Assembly (NCBI GenBank): GCA_028703215.1
Contig: JAQVNH010000001.1
Coordinates: 1 to 28,515 of the forward strand
Reading direction: 5' to 3'
DNA: 28,515 nt
From: Eubacteriales bacterium
Lineage (GTDB): Bacteria > Bacillota > Clostridia > Acetivibrionales > STF1-152
This document shows, piece after piece, positions 8,397-16,387 of this stretch (the first letter of the stretch is position 1; every line of letters starts with the position of its first letter). A program made the translations under genes and the position numbers. The notes below the pieces were generated by a model. It had not been told where the DNA came from. It worked only from the letters and a program-made list of their open reading frames with translations, and made no database searches.

Positions 8397-9470
8397 TCAC
8401 CTTCTGACCCTGGCGTTTCCCCGCCAGATGTCCCATACTTGCTCTTCGTCCACAGGCACCGCATAGTCAGTCAGCATCGTGGTTGCAAGAGCTCCTGTCG
8501 CCCATCCGAAACGAAGCCATTTTTCAGGCTCCCAGCCCTTCAGTATCCCATATACGAGCCCTCCCACGAAACCGTCTCCGCCGCCGATTCGGTCAAGCAC
8601 AGGTATCTCGCGCGGTTCCTCGATATGCCATTTATCGCCCTCAAGCATTATTGCCCCCCAAACATGGCTGTTTGCGCTGACTACCTCGCGAAGCGTTGTG
8701 GCAAATACCGAAGCTCCTGGGTACTGAGCCTTTACTCTGCGTATCATTTCCTTAAAGCTCCCGGTTTTTGCAGAAAGGTCTTTTCCTCCCGCCTCCGGAC
8801 CCTCTATGCCCAAAGCAAGCTGAAAATCCTCTTCGTTTCCTACAAGAATATCCGCACGTCCTGCGATCTGCCGGAATGTATCGCTCAATTCCTCTTCTCT
8901 GCCCTTCCAGAAAGAAGCTCTGTAATTCAGGTCAAAACAAACAAGCGTCCCGTTTTGTTTTGCTATCCTCGAAAGCTCAAGGCACACAGCTCCGTTCTCC
9001 GGGGACATTGCCGCAAATAAGCCCGACATGTGAACGATCGCTACGCCTTCCCGCGCGAAGATTTTCTCGAGGTCAAAATCAGTGACTTCCAATGTCTTTC
9101 CAACTTCTCCGGCGCGGTCATTATGAACTCTTGGCCCCCTCATCCCGAATCCGCTGTCAGCGATATTGAACTGATGCCTGTATCCCCAGGGCCCGCCCTG
9201 CGGGACGTCCCTTCCCTCAAACTCAAGATTCCTCTTCCTCATCTCATCCTTGATAAATTGAGAAATCGGGCTGTCCTTGACAAATCTTGTCAGAATTTTT
9301 ACTCTCATCCCGAGCGACGCCGGGATATTCCCGACATTGCTTTCTGCGCTTGTCGCGTGCATGAAATAAGTGTTGCTGACATGCACCGGCTGTCTTTCTG
9401 CAGGTGTGATCCGGACACCCATGCTGGTCGGAATGACCATGGCGTATTTGTAATTTTCTTTTAATTTCAT
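8397..9470 (-). CDS. PfkB-family sugar-acid kinase (KDG kinase-like)
   Basis: Ribokinase-fold kinase of 357 aa. It carries the FDLNYRASFW segment (residues 179-188) typical of 2-keto-3-deoxygluconate (KDG) kinases, and the anion-hole/catalytic motif IGGGDG (295-300) with Asp299 as the probable base; most PfkB proteins have GAGD here. The N-terminal SAESNVGN motif (41-48) matches the GAESNVA substrate motif of KDG kinases only in part. The closest type I recognise is a clostridial KDG kinase, but the neighbours are 6-phosphogluconate dehydrogenase and a LarA-type epimerase, with no KDG-phosphate aldolase or dehydratase nearby. Gluconate (giving 6-phosphogluconate) is therefore a serious alternative substrate. 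First gene of the kinase-gnd-larA-like operon; the start is an ATG at 9470 with an AGGATAGGA stretch upstream. Confidence 0.8.
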   Translation of the reverse strand: MKLKENYKYAMVIPTSMGVRITPAERQPVHVSNTYFMHATSAESNVGNIPASLGMRVKILTRFVKDSPISQFIKDEMRKRNLEFEGRDVPQGGPWGYRHQFNIADSGFGMRGPRVHNDRAGEVGKTLEVTDFDLEKIFAREGVAIVHMSGLFAAMSPENGAVCLELSRIAKQNGTLVCFDLNYRASFWKGREEELSDTFRQIAGRADILVGNEEDFQLALGIEGPEAGGKDLSAKTGSFKEMIRRVKAQYPGASVFATTLREVVSANSHVWGAIMLEGDKWHIEEPREIPVLDRIGGGDGFVGGLVYGILKGWEPEKWLRFGWATGALATTMLTDYAVPVDEEQVWDIWRGNARVRR

Positions 9471-9500
9471 GTCGATATCCTATCCTTTGTTATGTATTTT

Positions 9501-9536
9501 AATCGATCAACTTACAATTGCTATATTGATATGATT
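9501..9536. promoter_or_regulatory. Imperfect inverted repeat in the divergent kinase/oxidoreductase promoter region
   Basis: AATCGATCAA (9501-9510) and TTGATATGATT (9526-9536) are inverted copies with one inserted base, 15 bases apart. They overlap a possible -10 (TATAAT read on the - strand, 9539-9534) for the kinase operon, for which I see no good -35. It could be an operator shared by the divergent sugar-acid genes, but no regulator gene is adjacent. Confidence 0.3.
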
Positions 9537-9603
9537 ATATAATATTAAATCTGTTGTTTCATCTCTTTTTTGCTGTTTTTGCTCTCGGTTTATTCAAAAT
9601 CGT

Positions 9604-9633
9604 TTGCTCCGGATCATTTATTCGTTGTATAAT
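9604..9633 (+). promoter_or_regulatory. Candidate sigma-A promoter for the fructuronate reductase-like gene
   Basis: A perfect TATAAT (9628-9633) lies 18 bases downstream of TTGCTC (9604-9609), a weak -35. Just after it, around the expected start point, ACAC-TT-GTGT (9642-9651) forms a small inverted repeat that could be an operator. The gene start is at 9669. Confidence 0.5.
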
Positions 9634-9668
9634 GTGGTCACACACTTGTGTTTTTAGGGGGTTTGGAT

Positions 9669-11285
9669 ATGAAACTTTCTGCAATCAAGATTGGCGATGA
9701 CCGTGAATGGATCGATAAAGGATATGGACTTGTGAAATTTGACAGGGACTCCGTTATAAAGAACACCTCTGAAAATCCTGAGTGGGTTCATTTCGGCCCC
9801 GGCAACATTTTCAGATCCTTCATCGCCCTGCTTCAGCAGGAGCTGCTGGAAAGAGGTATCGAAAAGAAGGGTATTATAGTAGCCGAAGGATATGATCATG
9901 AGATCATAGAAAAAATTTATCGCCCCAAAAATAATTTATCGCTTGCCGTAACACTGCATGCCGACGGCTCGATCGACAAAACCGTTGTCGGAAGCATTAC
10001 TGAATCTCTTATAATGGATACGGAGCTTCCGGACTGGGAAAGGCTTAAACATATATTCAGGTCAGAAACACTTAAAATGGCAAGCTTCACCATCACTGAA
10101 AAGGGCTATAATCTCAAAAATCAGAACGGGGAATATTTCCCCTTTGTTCAAAGCGATCTTATCGGAGGACCGGCGAAGCCGCAGGGCTATATGGGCAAGG
10201 TCGCCGCTTTATGTTACGAAAGATATCTGGCCGGGAAGCTTCCGATTTCCTTTGTAAGCATGGACAACTGCTCGCACAATGGCACAAGGCTTTTTGAGGC
10301 GGTCGATACGATTTCCGGTGAATGGGAAAAAAGCGGTTTAGTCCGGGAAGGTTTCCGGGAATATGTCAACGATAAAAGCAAGGTCGGCTTCCCGTGGAGC
10401 ATGATTGATAAAATAACGCCGCGTCCCGATGAGAAGGTCGTTGAGATGCTTCGCGCGGACGGATTTGAGGACACCGATATCGTTGTGACTGCAAAGGGCA
10501 GTTATGTGGCGCCTTTTGTCAACGCAGAAGAAACGCAGTATCTTGTGATCGAAGAATGGTTCCCGAACGGGCGCCCGAAACTGGAAAAAGCCGGTGCAAT
10601 ATTTACCGACAGAACCACTGTCGAAAAGGTTGAAAAAATGAAGGTTTGCACCTGTTTGAACCCCCTTCACACAGCCCTTGCGATCTATGGCTGTCTGCTC
10701 GGGCACAAGCTGATCTGGGAGGAGATGAAGGATCCGGATCTTAAAAAAATGGTCGAGATCATCGGCTACAGGGAAGGTCTGCCTGTTGTTGTAGATCCCG
10801 GGATCATGGACCCCCGGGAATTTATCGATACAGTATTGAACGTTAGATTTCCGAATGTTTTTATGCCGGACTCGCCGCAAAGGATTGCAACCGATACCTC
10901 TCAAAAGCTGGCAATTCGCTTTGGAGAAACCATCAAAGCCTATCTTAAGAGTGATTCTCTGTCTGTAAAGGATCTTAAAATAATTCCGCTGGTCTTTGCG
11001 GGATGGTGCAGATATATACTGGGCGCTGATGACAGCGGATCACCGTTTACGCCAAGCGGAGACCCGCTTTTGGCAGATATCCGCAATCACCTTGGAGATA
11101 TACGTCTTGGAGATGCCGGAAGTTTTCACAAACAGCTTTATCCGATATTTTCCAATGCATCTATTTTTGGGGTTGACCTCTACGAATCCAGTCTTGGCGA
11201 GGTAGCTGAAGGCTATTTCTCAGAACTGGTCGCAGGTAAAGGCGCGGTAAGACGCACACTTAAGAAATATGTTTCTGAAGTGTAG
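9669..11285 (+). CDS. uxuB: Mannitol dehydrogenase-family oxidoreductase, probable fructuronate reductase (D-mannonate oxidoreductase)
   Basis: Long-chain polyol/uronate dehydrogenase, 538 aa from the ATG at 9669, which has AGGGGG eight bases upstream; the longer frame from 9648 would place the start before that site. The NAD-binding N-terminal part includes the VHFGPGNIFRSF segment. The catalytic Lys...Asn-x-x-His signature appears as MKVCTCLNPLHTALA with the conserved Asn and His. Downstream, DSPQRIATDTSQK and RFGETIKAY are typical of clostridial UxuB-type proteins. The expected reaction is NADH-dependent reduction of D-fructuronate to D-mannonate; tagaturonate or another keto-acid cannot be excluded. 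It is transcribed away from the kinase-gnd-larA-like operon. No mannonate dehydratase (uxuA) or uronate isomerase (uxaC) is present here, so mannonate would need another outlet. Confidence 0.82.
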   Translation: MKLSAIKIGDDREWIDKGYGLVKFDRDSVIKNTSENPEWVHFGPGNIFRSFIALLQQELLERGIEKKGIIVAEGYDHEIIEKIYRPKNNLSLAVTLHADGSIDKTVVGSITESLIMDTELPDWERLKHIFRSETLKMASFTITEKGYNLKNQNGEYFPFVQSDLIGGPAKPQGYMGKVAALCYERYLAGKLPISFVSMDNCSHNGTRLFEAVDTISGEWEKSGLVREGFREYVNDKSKVGFPWSMIDKITPRPDEKVVEMLRADGFEDTDIVVTAKGSYVAPFVNAEETQYLVIEEWFPNGRPKLEKAGAIFTDRTTVEKVEKMKVCTCLNPLHTALAIYGCLLGHKLIWEEMKDPDLKKMVEIIGYREGLPVVVDPGIMDPREFIDTVLNVRFPNVFMPDSPQRIATDTSQKLAIRFGETIKAYLKSDSLSVKDLKIIPLVFAGWCRYILGADDSGSPFTPSGDPLLADIRNHLGDIRLGDAGSFHKQLYPIFSNASIFGVDLYESSLGEVAEGYFSELVAGKGAVRRTLKKYVSEV

Positions 11286-11294
11286 CTGCGTAAA

Positions 11295-11651
11295 TCAATA
11301 AAGCTTTGTTTCTTCCTTTTGAACTTTTCTCAGCCATTCGCTGTCATGCGCGGGTTTCTGGTATTCCCACGTCCTTATCCATTCGTCCCATATTTCAGGC
11401 TGGGTGACAAACGTATCAAACTCGATTTCTATTTCTTTTGCCCGGATCGCGTCATTTGATGTCGAGGGGGCTATATCAAACATATTTATGGAACTGTAAT
11501 AAGTGAGTATCCTGAGAACAAAATCACTCAGGATCTCCGCGCTGTCTTCCTCTGGAGCCGATCCTTTCCCGGTCAGTTCCTTGTGCATCGAACGGCCGAT
11601 CTTGATTGCCATCCGTTTGTTGAATTCTTCGATATCATCCTTTATCGCCAT
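11295..11651 (-). CDS. Small hypothetical protein, acidic/helical
   Basis: 118 aa, not recognised. No membrane segment, signal peptide or cysteine is present. The sequence is rich in Glu, Asp and Lys with several Trp residues in the C-terminal third (EIWDEWIRTWEY), and looks soluble and largely helical. The start is an ATG at 11651 with AGGAG nine bases upstream. It is the last of three same-strand genes after the YdjI-like and YdjG-like proteins (36 bp after the latter), so it may be co-transcribed with them. It converges with the oxidoreductase gene, whose stop is only 9 bp away, and there is no clear terminator between them. Confidence 0.65.
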   Translation of the reverse strand: MAIKDDIEEFNKRMAIKIGRSMHKELTGKGSAPEEDSAEILSDFVLRILTYYSSINMFDIAPSTSNDAIRAKEIEIEFDTFVTQPEIWDEWIRTWEYQKPAHDSEWLRKVQKEETKLY

Positions 11652-11687
11652 TATGCATCTCCTAGTCTTTTGTATTTATAATTCAAA

Positions 11688-12803
11688 CTACCTCTTAAAA
11701 ATAAGATAAATTATTATAAATGCAAGTATAAATGCTGCCATAGTTCCCGCAACCTTCAGCAGACTGACCGGCGTTTCTCCCTGGACATTTCCGGTCTGTC
11801 CGTTTACCATAAACCTATAGATCTTCTTTTTATATGTGAATGCTGAGATCCAGACAGGCAGTAAAACGTGCTTGAATTTAATTGTTTTGCAAATCGTGTT
11901 GATGCTCAGATTCCTGACCTCATCGGCCCGGATTTGATCGATGACGCCCTTATAGATCTCTGAATCAACTTTTTTTCTCGCTTTCAGCCATCCTTCTTCG
12001 AGCCCTATGCCGTATCTTTCCGCTTGAAATCCCGAGAGGTATTCCGGTTTATAGAGAACAAGCTTTTTCATGTCAAAATTATGCAATTTGTTAATAATGT
12101 TTTCTTCTATGTTTTTTGACGCGTTGACCGGAATTTCATCAAAATATTCTGTATATACTCCGCTTGTCGGTCTCCATCGGATCTGCCTGACCTGCTTTGT
12201 AACCATTTGTTGTTTGCCGTTTACTTTCGCCCAGCCGTTTTGCGTTTCATAATAGTATTCTCCGGCTTCTCCCGAATATGCCGACCATGTGTCGGCGTCA
12301 TATGTCCAGAAAGGCACATAAACACCGTTGAGCCGAACCGCTTTGTGTTCTATTTTTACATCGCGCGGCGCGAAAAATTTGCCTTTCAGCCATTTGGAAT
12401 AATTTTCAGCCGCCTTTTTGAAACTTATCAGAAACGGTATCAGCGACTCCGGTGGAATACCTGCGGATTCTATGCTTTTTGTAACATGCGCGGATCCGCA
12501 AAAAGCGCACGACTGAGCAGTGTTGAATACATCAAGAACTGTTCCGGCTCCGCAGTTCTGACAATGCATCACTCTCGTTTCACTTCCCCAGTTTCCGGCG
12601 CTTGTATCCTTGGCTGTAAAGAAGTCGTGTTCCTCTATGTGTCCGTCCTTCGCTGCTATTTCAACGCTTTTTGAGCAATATCCGCATGTAAGTGTTTGTG
12701 TTTCCGGATTAAAAGTCATATTTGCGCCGCAGCTCGGGCAGGGAAAATTGTTTGTCTCTTCCCTTATTATCTGTTCCGGCTTATCGTTAATATCCTGTGT
12801 CAA
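11688..12803 (-). CDS. YdjG-like zinc-ribbon membrane protein (TFIIB-type zinc ribbon)
   Basis: 371 aa. Two N-terminal zinc ribbons are visible: Cys22/Cys25 with Cys40/Cys43, and Cys81/Cys84 with Cys99/Cys102. A long soluble middle part with many aromatic residues follows, and a single C-terminal transmembrane helix (about 349-369) ending in Lys-Arg. This is the architecture of Bacillus subtilis YdjG, which belongs to a membrane-stress module with the PspA-like YdjF and the SPFH protein YdjI; here the YdjI-like gene lies directly upstream. The frame can start with GTG at 12809, but GGAGG (12811-12815) touches it too closely. The TTG at 12803 is seven bases from that site and is preferred. The molecular function is unknown; a tail-anchored partner of the SPFH protein is the likely role. 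Confidence 0.72.
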   Translation of the reverse strand: MTQDINDKPEQIIREETNNFPCPSCGANMTFNPETQTLTCGYCSKSVEIAAKDGHIEEHDFFTAKDTSAGNWGSETRVMHCQNCGAGTVLDVFNTAQSCAFCGSAHVTKSIESAGIPPESLIPFLISFKKAAENYSKWLKGKFFAPRDVKIEHKAVRLNGVYVPFWTYDADTWSAYSGEAGEYYYETQNGWAKVNGKQQMVTKQVRQIRWRPTSGVYTEYFDEIPVNASKNIEENIINKLHNFDMKKLVLYKPEYLSGFQAERYGIGLEEGWLKARKKVDSEIYKGVIDQIRADEVRNLSINTICKTIKFKHVLLPVWISAFTYKKKIYRFMVNGQTGNVQGETPVSLLKVAGTMAAFILAFIIIYLIFKR

Positions 12804-12826
12804 GGTCACCCCTCCGCTCAGCTCAT

Positions 12827-13957
12827 CTATACTATCTGTTTACCGCAGTCAGGACAGAACTTGACTCCTTTGTTGACGGCAGCGCCGCAATTGCTGCACT
12901 TTATTTCCGGTTCCTGCTCCGCGCCGCAGTCGGGGCAGAATTTCTTTCCCTTTTGAATATCGGCGCCGCACTTGACACATTTTACCATCTCGCCGCTCAA
13001 CGGCTTGCCGCAAGCGCTGCAGAACTTGCGTCCGGCATCTGTTTCCTGTCCGCATGACGGACATATTACCCTGGCCTCCTGCTGCTTCGGGGCAGTATTG
13101 GCACCAAGAGTCTCCGCCATCATCTTCCCTATGGCTGCGCCGGCGCCTATTCCGGCACCCGCTGATGCAAGGCCGCCTCCCGGATTGTTCGCCGCTTCCC
13201 TTATCGCTTCAGCGGTCTGATACTGTGCATATTTCCCCATATCTCCGATAACACCCATAGAGGTTCTCTTGTCCAGAACCTTTTCCACTTCTTCCGGAAG
13301 CGAAATATTTTCTATGTAAAATGAAACAAGCTCAAATCCAAATTTATCAAACATCGGCTTGAGCTTTTCTCTGGATTGTTCGCTGAGCTCGTCATAGTAC
13401 ATCGCAAGATCTATGGCGGGCGTCTTTGTTTCTCCCAGAAGATCGCTTATCCCGGATACAATAGCCCTTTTCAGTTGACCTGTTATGCTTTCTGTCGTGA
13501 ATTCGCTGCTGGTTCCGAAAACCTCTTTAAGAAAAACCGAGGGGTTGTTTACTTTGAATGAATATATTCCGAAAGCGCGCAGACGAAGCATTCCAAATTC
13601 CGCATCCCTCATCATAACGGGATTTGACGTCCCCCACTTTTGGTCTGTGAATTGCTTTGTATTTACAAAATACACTTCGGCCTTAAACGGGGATATAAAT
13701 CCATATTTCCAGGATTTGATCTTTGTAAGGATCGGCATGTTTTGCGTCGATAGGGTATATCTCCCTGGAGAAAATACATCGGCTATCTGCCCCTCGTTAA
13801 CAAAAACGGCAGCCTGTGATTCTCTTACTGTAAGCTGCGCGCCCATTTTGATTTCCCTGCCCTGGACAGGAAAATTATAAACCATTGTATCTGTGGTGCT
13901 GTCCGTCCATTCAATGACTTCAATAAACTGGCTCTTGATAAAATCAAATAAACCCAC
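12827..13957 (-). CDS. YdjI-like SPFH-domain (virion core-like) protein with three C-terminal zinc ribbons
   Basis: 376 aa. It begins MGLFDFIKSQFIEVIEW, an amphipathic membrane-associating N-terminus typical of YdjI. Then comes an SPFH/band-7-like domain (about 20-230), a Gly/Ala-rich linker (about 248-285) and three tandem zinc ribbons (about 299-317, 327-345, 354-372), each with the pattern C-x2-C-x10-12-C-x2-C. The SPFH protein in B. subtilis recruits a PspA-type protein to the membrane; no PspA gene is visible here. Start choice: the GTG at 13966 overlaps the ribosome binding site GAGGGG (13966-13971). The GTG at 13957 is eight bases from it and gives the canonical MGLF start. It forms an operon with the YdjG-like gene 23 bp downstream and has its own promoter (14003-14011). 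Confidence 0.8.
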   Translation of the reverse strand: MGLFDFIKSQFIEVIEWTDSTTDTMVYNFPVQGREIKMGAQLTVRESQAAVFVNEGQIADVFSPGRYTLSTQNMPILTKIKSWKYGFISPFKAEVYFVNTKQFTDQKWGTSNPVMMRDAEFGMLRLRAFGIYSFKVNNPSVFLKEVFGTSSEFTTESITGQLKRAIVSGISDLLGETKTPAIDLAMYYDELSEQSREKLKPMFDKFGFELVSFYIENISLPEEVEKVLDKRTSMGVIGDMGKYAQYQTAEAIREAANNPGGGLASAGAGIGAGAAIGKMMAETLGANTAPKQQEARVICPSCGQETDAGRKFCSACGKPLSGEMVKCVKCGADIQKGKKFCPDCGAEQEPEIKCSNCGAAVNKGVKFCPDCGKQIV

Positions 13958-14002
13958 AAATATCACCCCTCTTATAAGGTATTTAAAAATAACTGCGTTT
14001 TA

Positions 14003-14011
14003 ATTATACCA
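14003..14011 (-). promoter_or_regulatory. Extended -10 promoter for the ydjI-like/ydjG-like genes
   Basis: Read on the - strand, TGGTATAAT is a perfect -10 with the extended TG motif. The -35 region would fall inside the end of phoR and is poor, as often with extended -10 promoters. It sits about 45 bp before the GTG start at 13957 and separates this unit from the phosphate operon upstream. Confidence 0.6.
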
Positions 14012-14015
14012 TGAT

Positions 14016-15716
14016 TTAGTTTTGCGGCACAAAACTTCGCGGGAATAAAATGCTTATGGTGGTTCCTTTACCCGGATCGCTTTCGAGTTTGACTTCCGCT
14101 TTGTGATATTTTGCGCCATGCTTGACTATCGACAGGCCAAGACCTGTGCCGCCGGTTTCTTTCGAATGGCTTTTTTCCACTCTGTAAAATCTTTCAAAAA
14201 CTCTGTCGTGGTGCTTTGCGGGGATTCCTATTCCGGTATCGGTGACTTTGAACAGAACTCCTTGTTCGCTGACAGTCACATTGATTTCCGCTTTCCCGTT
14301 CGCATTGTTATATTTGATAGCATTTTCGCAAAGATTGAATATCATTTCATCAAGGATCTGCCTGACTCCTTTTATCACAGCGCTTTCTCCGGTCACTTTC
14401 AAAATGACTCCCTTTTTGTCTGCGGCTGGTTTGAGTCTCTCCGATACATTCTGAGAAAGCAAATACAGATCTATATCCTCTTGGGGGATATCCACATTCC
14501 CCTCATCAAGCCGTGATATTTTGATAATGTCTTCAATCAGCTTAACAAGGCGGTCCGCTTCACTGTATATCCTGCCGGCGAGTTCAGGCACATCCTTATT
14601 CTTTACGAGCCCGTCTTTCATGATTTCAGCAAAGCCCAATATAGATGTCAAAGGTGTTTTGAGCTCATGGGATACATTTGCCGAAAACTCGCGTCTCATT
14701 TTCTCAGCCGCCATTTTTTCAGTTACATCCAATACCAAAAGTACTATCCCTTTTTCCGCTCCCTTTGCCGTTACAGGGCTTCCCAGTATCTGATATTGTT
14801 TTCCATTCGCTGAAATTATAGCTTCTCCTGTGTTTCCTCCCACAGTTTCCTCAACAACAGCTTGCATTTCCGCGCTTCTGTTCACTGTAAGGATATGCTT
14901 GTTTAAATAATCATCACCTTTTACGTTAAACAGTTTGCGCGCGCTGCTGTTTATTGAAAGGATGTTTGAGTTGTTGTCAAGAATGATCAGCCCTTCTCTC
15001 ATATTTTGAGTGATGGCAGAAAATTCTTCCTGCTTTTCTTTAAGCTCTTCCATTTGATGTTTTAACAGCATATTTTGTCTTTCTATGCGGACAAGAAGAG
15101 TGGAGAATTCGTCGTAAATATCATTATTGGAAGGTTCTTCAAGATCGATTTCATTTATCGGGTCAACGATTTTTTTTGTCTGCCAATTCGCCAGTCCCAA
15201 TCCCAGAACAAAAACTGCAGTCCCGATAAGCAGGAGGTAAGGCACTGTATTGAATACGACCGCGTAAACACTTTTGATCTCATTAGCGACGCGAAGGATA
15301 TTTCCATTCTTAAGAAGAACAGCATAGTAATAATTCTGTTTCCCCAGTGTGTCAGATACCCTGGTGCTTTCTCCGGTTCCTTTTTCTGCTGCGCCTATGA
15401 CCTCGGGCCTGTTCAGGTGATTATCCATCGAATCTATCTTTGTCAAGGAATCATACAGGACTACCCCTTCGGCAGATATAAGCGTTATGCGGTTAATGTA
15501 TTCGTTTTCGTTTCCTTCAAGCAAATATCCGCCGCCTGTTTTATCCAGCATCTCAGCCAGCATCGACGCTTCATCCTTTACATCCTGCTTCATGACATTA
15601 TAAAAAGTATTATATATCACAGTTGAAACAAGAATAGACGTTAGCAATAGAGTAACTCCGGCAAGAACAGACATATTCTTGAATATTCTGCTCTTAAGTT
15701 CGCCTTGCCGCTTCAT
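14016..15716 (-). CDS. phoR: PhoR-type phosphate sensor histidine kinase
   Basis: 566 aa membrane kinase. Two transmembrane helices (about 14-37 and 155-177) enclose an extracytoplasmic domain. A degenerate HAMP/coiled-coil stretch (about 180-232) is followed by a PAS domain (about 233-335). HisKA carries the phospho-acceptor His350 in SHELKTPLTS. The HATPase has N-box NLCENAIKYN (461-470), G1 DTGIG (493-497) and G2 GTGLGL (523-528). All catalytic motifs are intact. The start overlaps the phoP stop (ATGA at 15713-15716). As the last gene of the pst-phoU-phoPR operon it is expected to sense phosphate status through PhoU and the Pst transporter and phosphorylate PhoP. The specificity call rests mainly on this context. 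Confidence 0.92.
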   Translation of the reverse strand: MKRQGELKSRIFKNMSVLAGVTLLLTSILVSTVIYNTFYNVMKQDVKDEASMLAEMLDKTGGGYLLEGNENEYINRITLISAEGVVLYDSLTKIDSMDNHLNRPEVIGAAEKGTGESTRVSDTLGKQNYYYAVLLKNGNILRVANEIKSVYAVVFNTVPYLLLIGTAVFVLGLGLANWQTKKIVDPINEIDLEEPSNNDIYDEFSTLLVRIERQNMLLKHQMEELKEKQEEFSAITQNMREGLIILDNNSNILSINSSARKLFNVKGDDYLNKHILTVNRSAEMQAVVEETVGGNTGEAIISANGKQYQILGSPVTAKGAEKGIVLLVLDVTEKMAAEKMRREFSANVSHELKTPLTSILGFAEIMKDGLVKNKDVPELAGRIYSEADRLVKLIEDIIKISRLDEGNVDIPQEDIDLYLLSQNVSERLKPAADKKGVILKVTGESAVIKGVRQILDEMIFNLCENAIKYNNANGKAEINVTVSEQGVLFKVTDTGIGIPAKHHDRVFERFYRVEKSHSKETGGTGLGLSIVKHGAKYHKAEVKLESDPGKGTTISILFPRSFVPQN

Positions 15717-16387
15717 TTTACTCCCCCGATCCTGTACCCTATCCCCCGCACTGTTTCGATTTCGCTCCCGTGATCGCCCAATTTCTGCCTTAAGCTGCGG
15801 ATATGGACATCAACGGTGCGTGTTTCTCCACCGAAATCGTATTCCCATACCTTCTCTAGCATTTTGTCGCGCGTGATCACAAGTCCCTCGTTTTCCATCA
15901 AGTATCTGAGTATTTCGAATTCTTTTGGCGTAAGCTGAACCTTTCTTCCGGCTGCTTCAACGCAATGCCTTTGCGAATCCAATGCGATTCCGTTTATAGT
16001 TATTTCTTTCCGCAATGATTTTGGTCTTGCCCTGCGCAAAACCGCCCTGATTCTTGAAACCAGTTCCATCATCCCGAAAGGTTTGGCCACATAATCGTCA
16101 GCGCCGCCATCAAGGCCTACGATTTTATCATACTCGGAATTTTTTGCCGTTATTATTATTACCGGGATATCTTTTGTTTCAGAATTTGATTTCAGCCTTT
16201 TAAGGATAGAAATCCCATCCTCTCCGGGAAGCATTATGTCAAGGAGCACAAGCTCCGGCAGCATTCTGTCCAGCGCTTCAAAGAGAAGTTCTCCTCCCGG
16301 GAAGCCTTCGGCTTCGATATCTGTTGCTTTTAAAGTGTATAATATGAGCTCCCTTATGCTGTTGTCGTCTTCTACGCAGTAGATCAC
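15713..16387 (-). CDS. phoP: PhoP/PhoB-type response regulator (OmpR family)
   Basis: 224 aa: a receiver domain followed by a winged-helix DNA-binding domain. Residues from the chosen start: acidic pocket Glu6-Asp7-Asp8, phospho-acceptor Asp50 in LLDIMLPGEDG, Thr80, and Lys102 in VAKPF. The C-terminal part has the OmpR-type LTPKEFEILRYL and the recognition-helix segment RTVDVHIRSLRQKL. The frame is open upstream to 16435, but the extension overlaps phoU. The GTG at 16387 has an AGAGG site seven bases upstream, starts right at the receiver strand (IYCVEDD) and overlaps the phoU stop as GTGA, so it is preferred. It is expected to activate the pstS promoter through the Pho-box repeats at 20489-20528. 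Confidence 0.93.
   Translation of the reverse strand: MIYCVEDDNSIRELILYTLKATDIEAEGFPGGELLFEALDRMLPELVLLDIMLPGEDGISILKRLKSNSETKDIPVIIITAKNSEYDKIVGLDGGADDYVAKPFGMMELVSRIRAVLRRARPKSLRKEITINGIALDSQRHCVEAAGRKVQLTPKEFEILRYLMENEGLVITRDKMLEKVWEYDFGGETRTVDVHIRSLRQKLGDHGSEIETVRGIGYRIGGVK

Noticed and set aside
12835..13065. Repeated Cys-rich segments as possible DNA repeats
   Set aside because: They are the three zinc ribbons of the YdjI-like protein; similarity is at protein level and does not indicate a mobile or CRISPR-like repeat.
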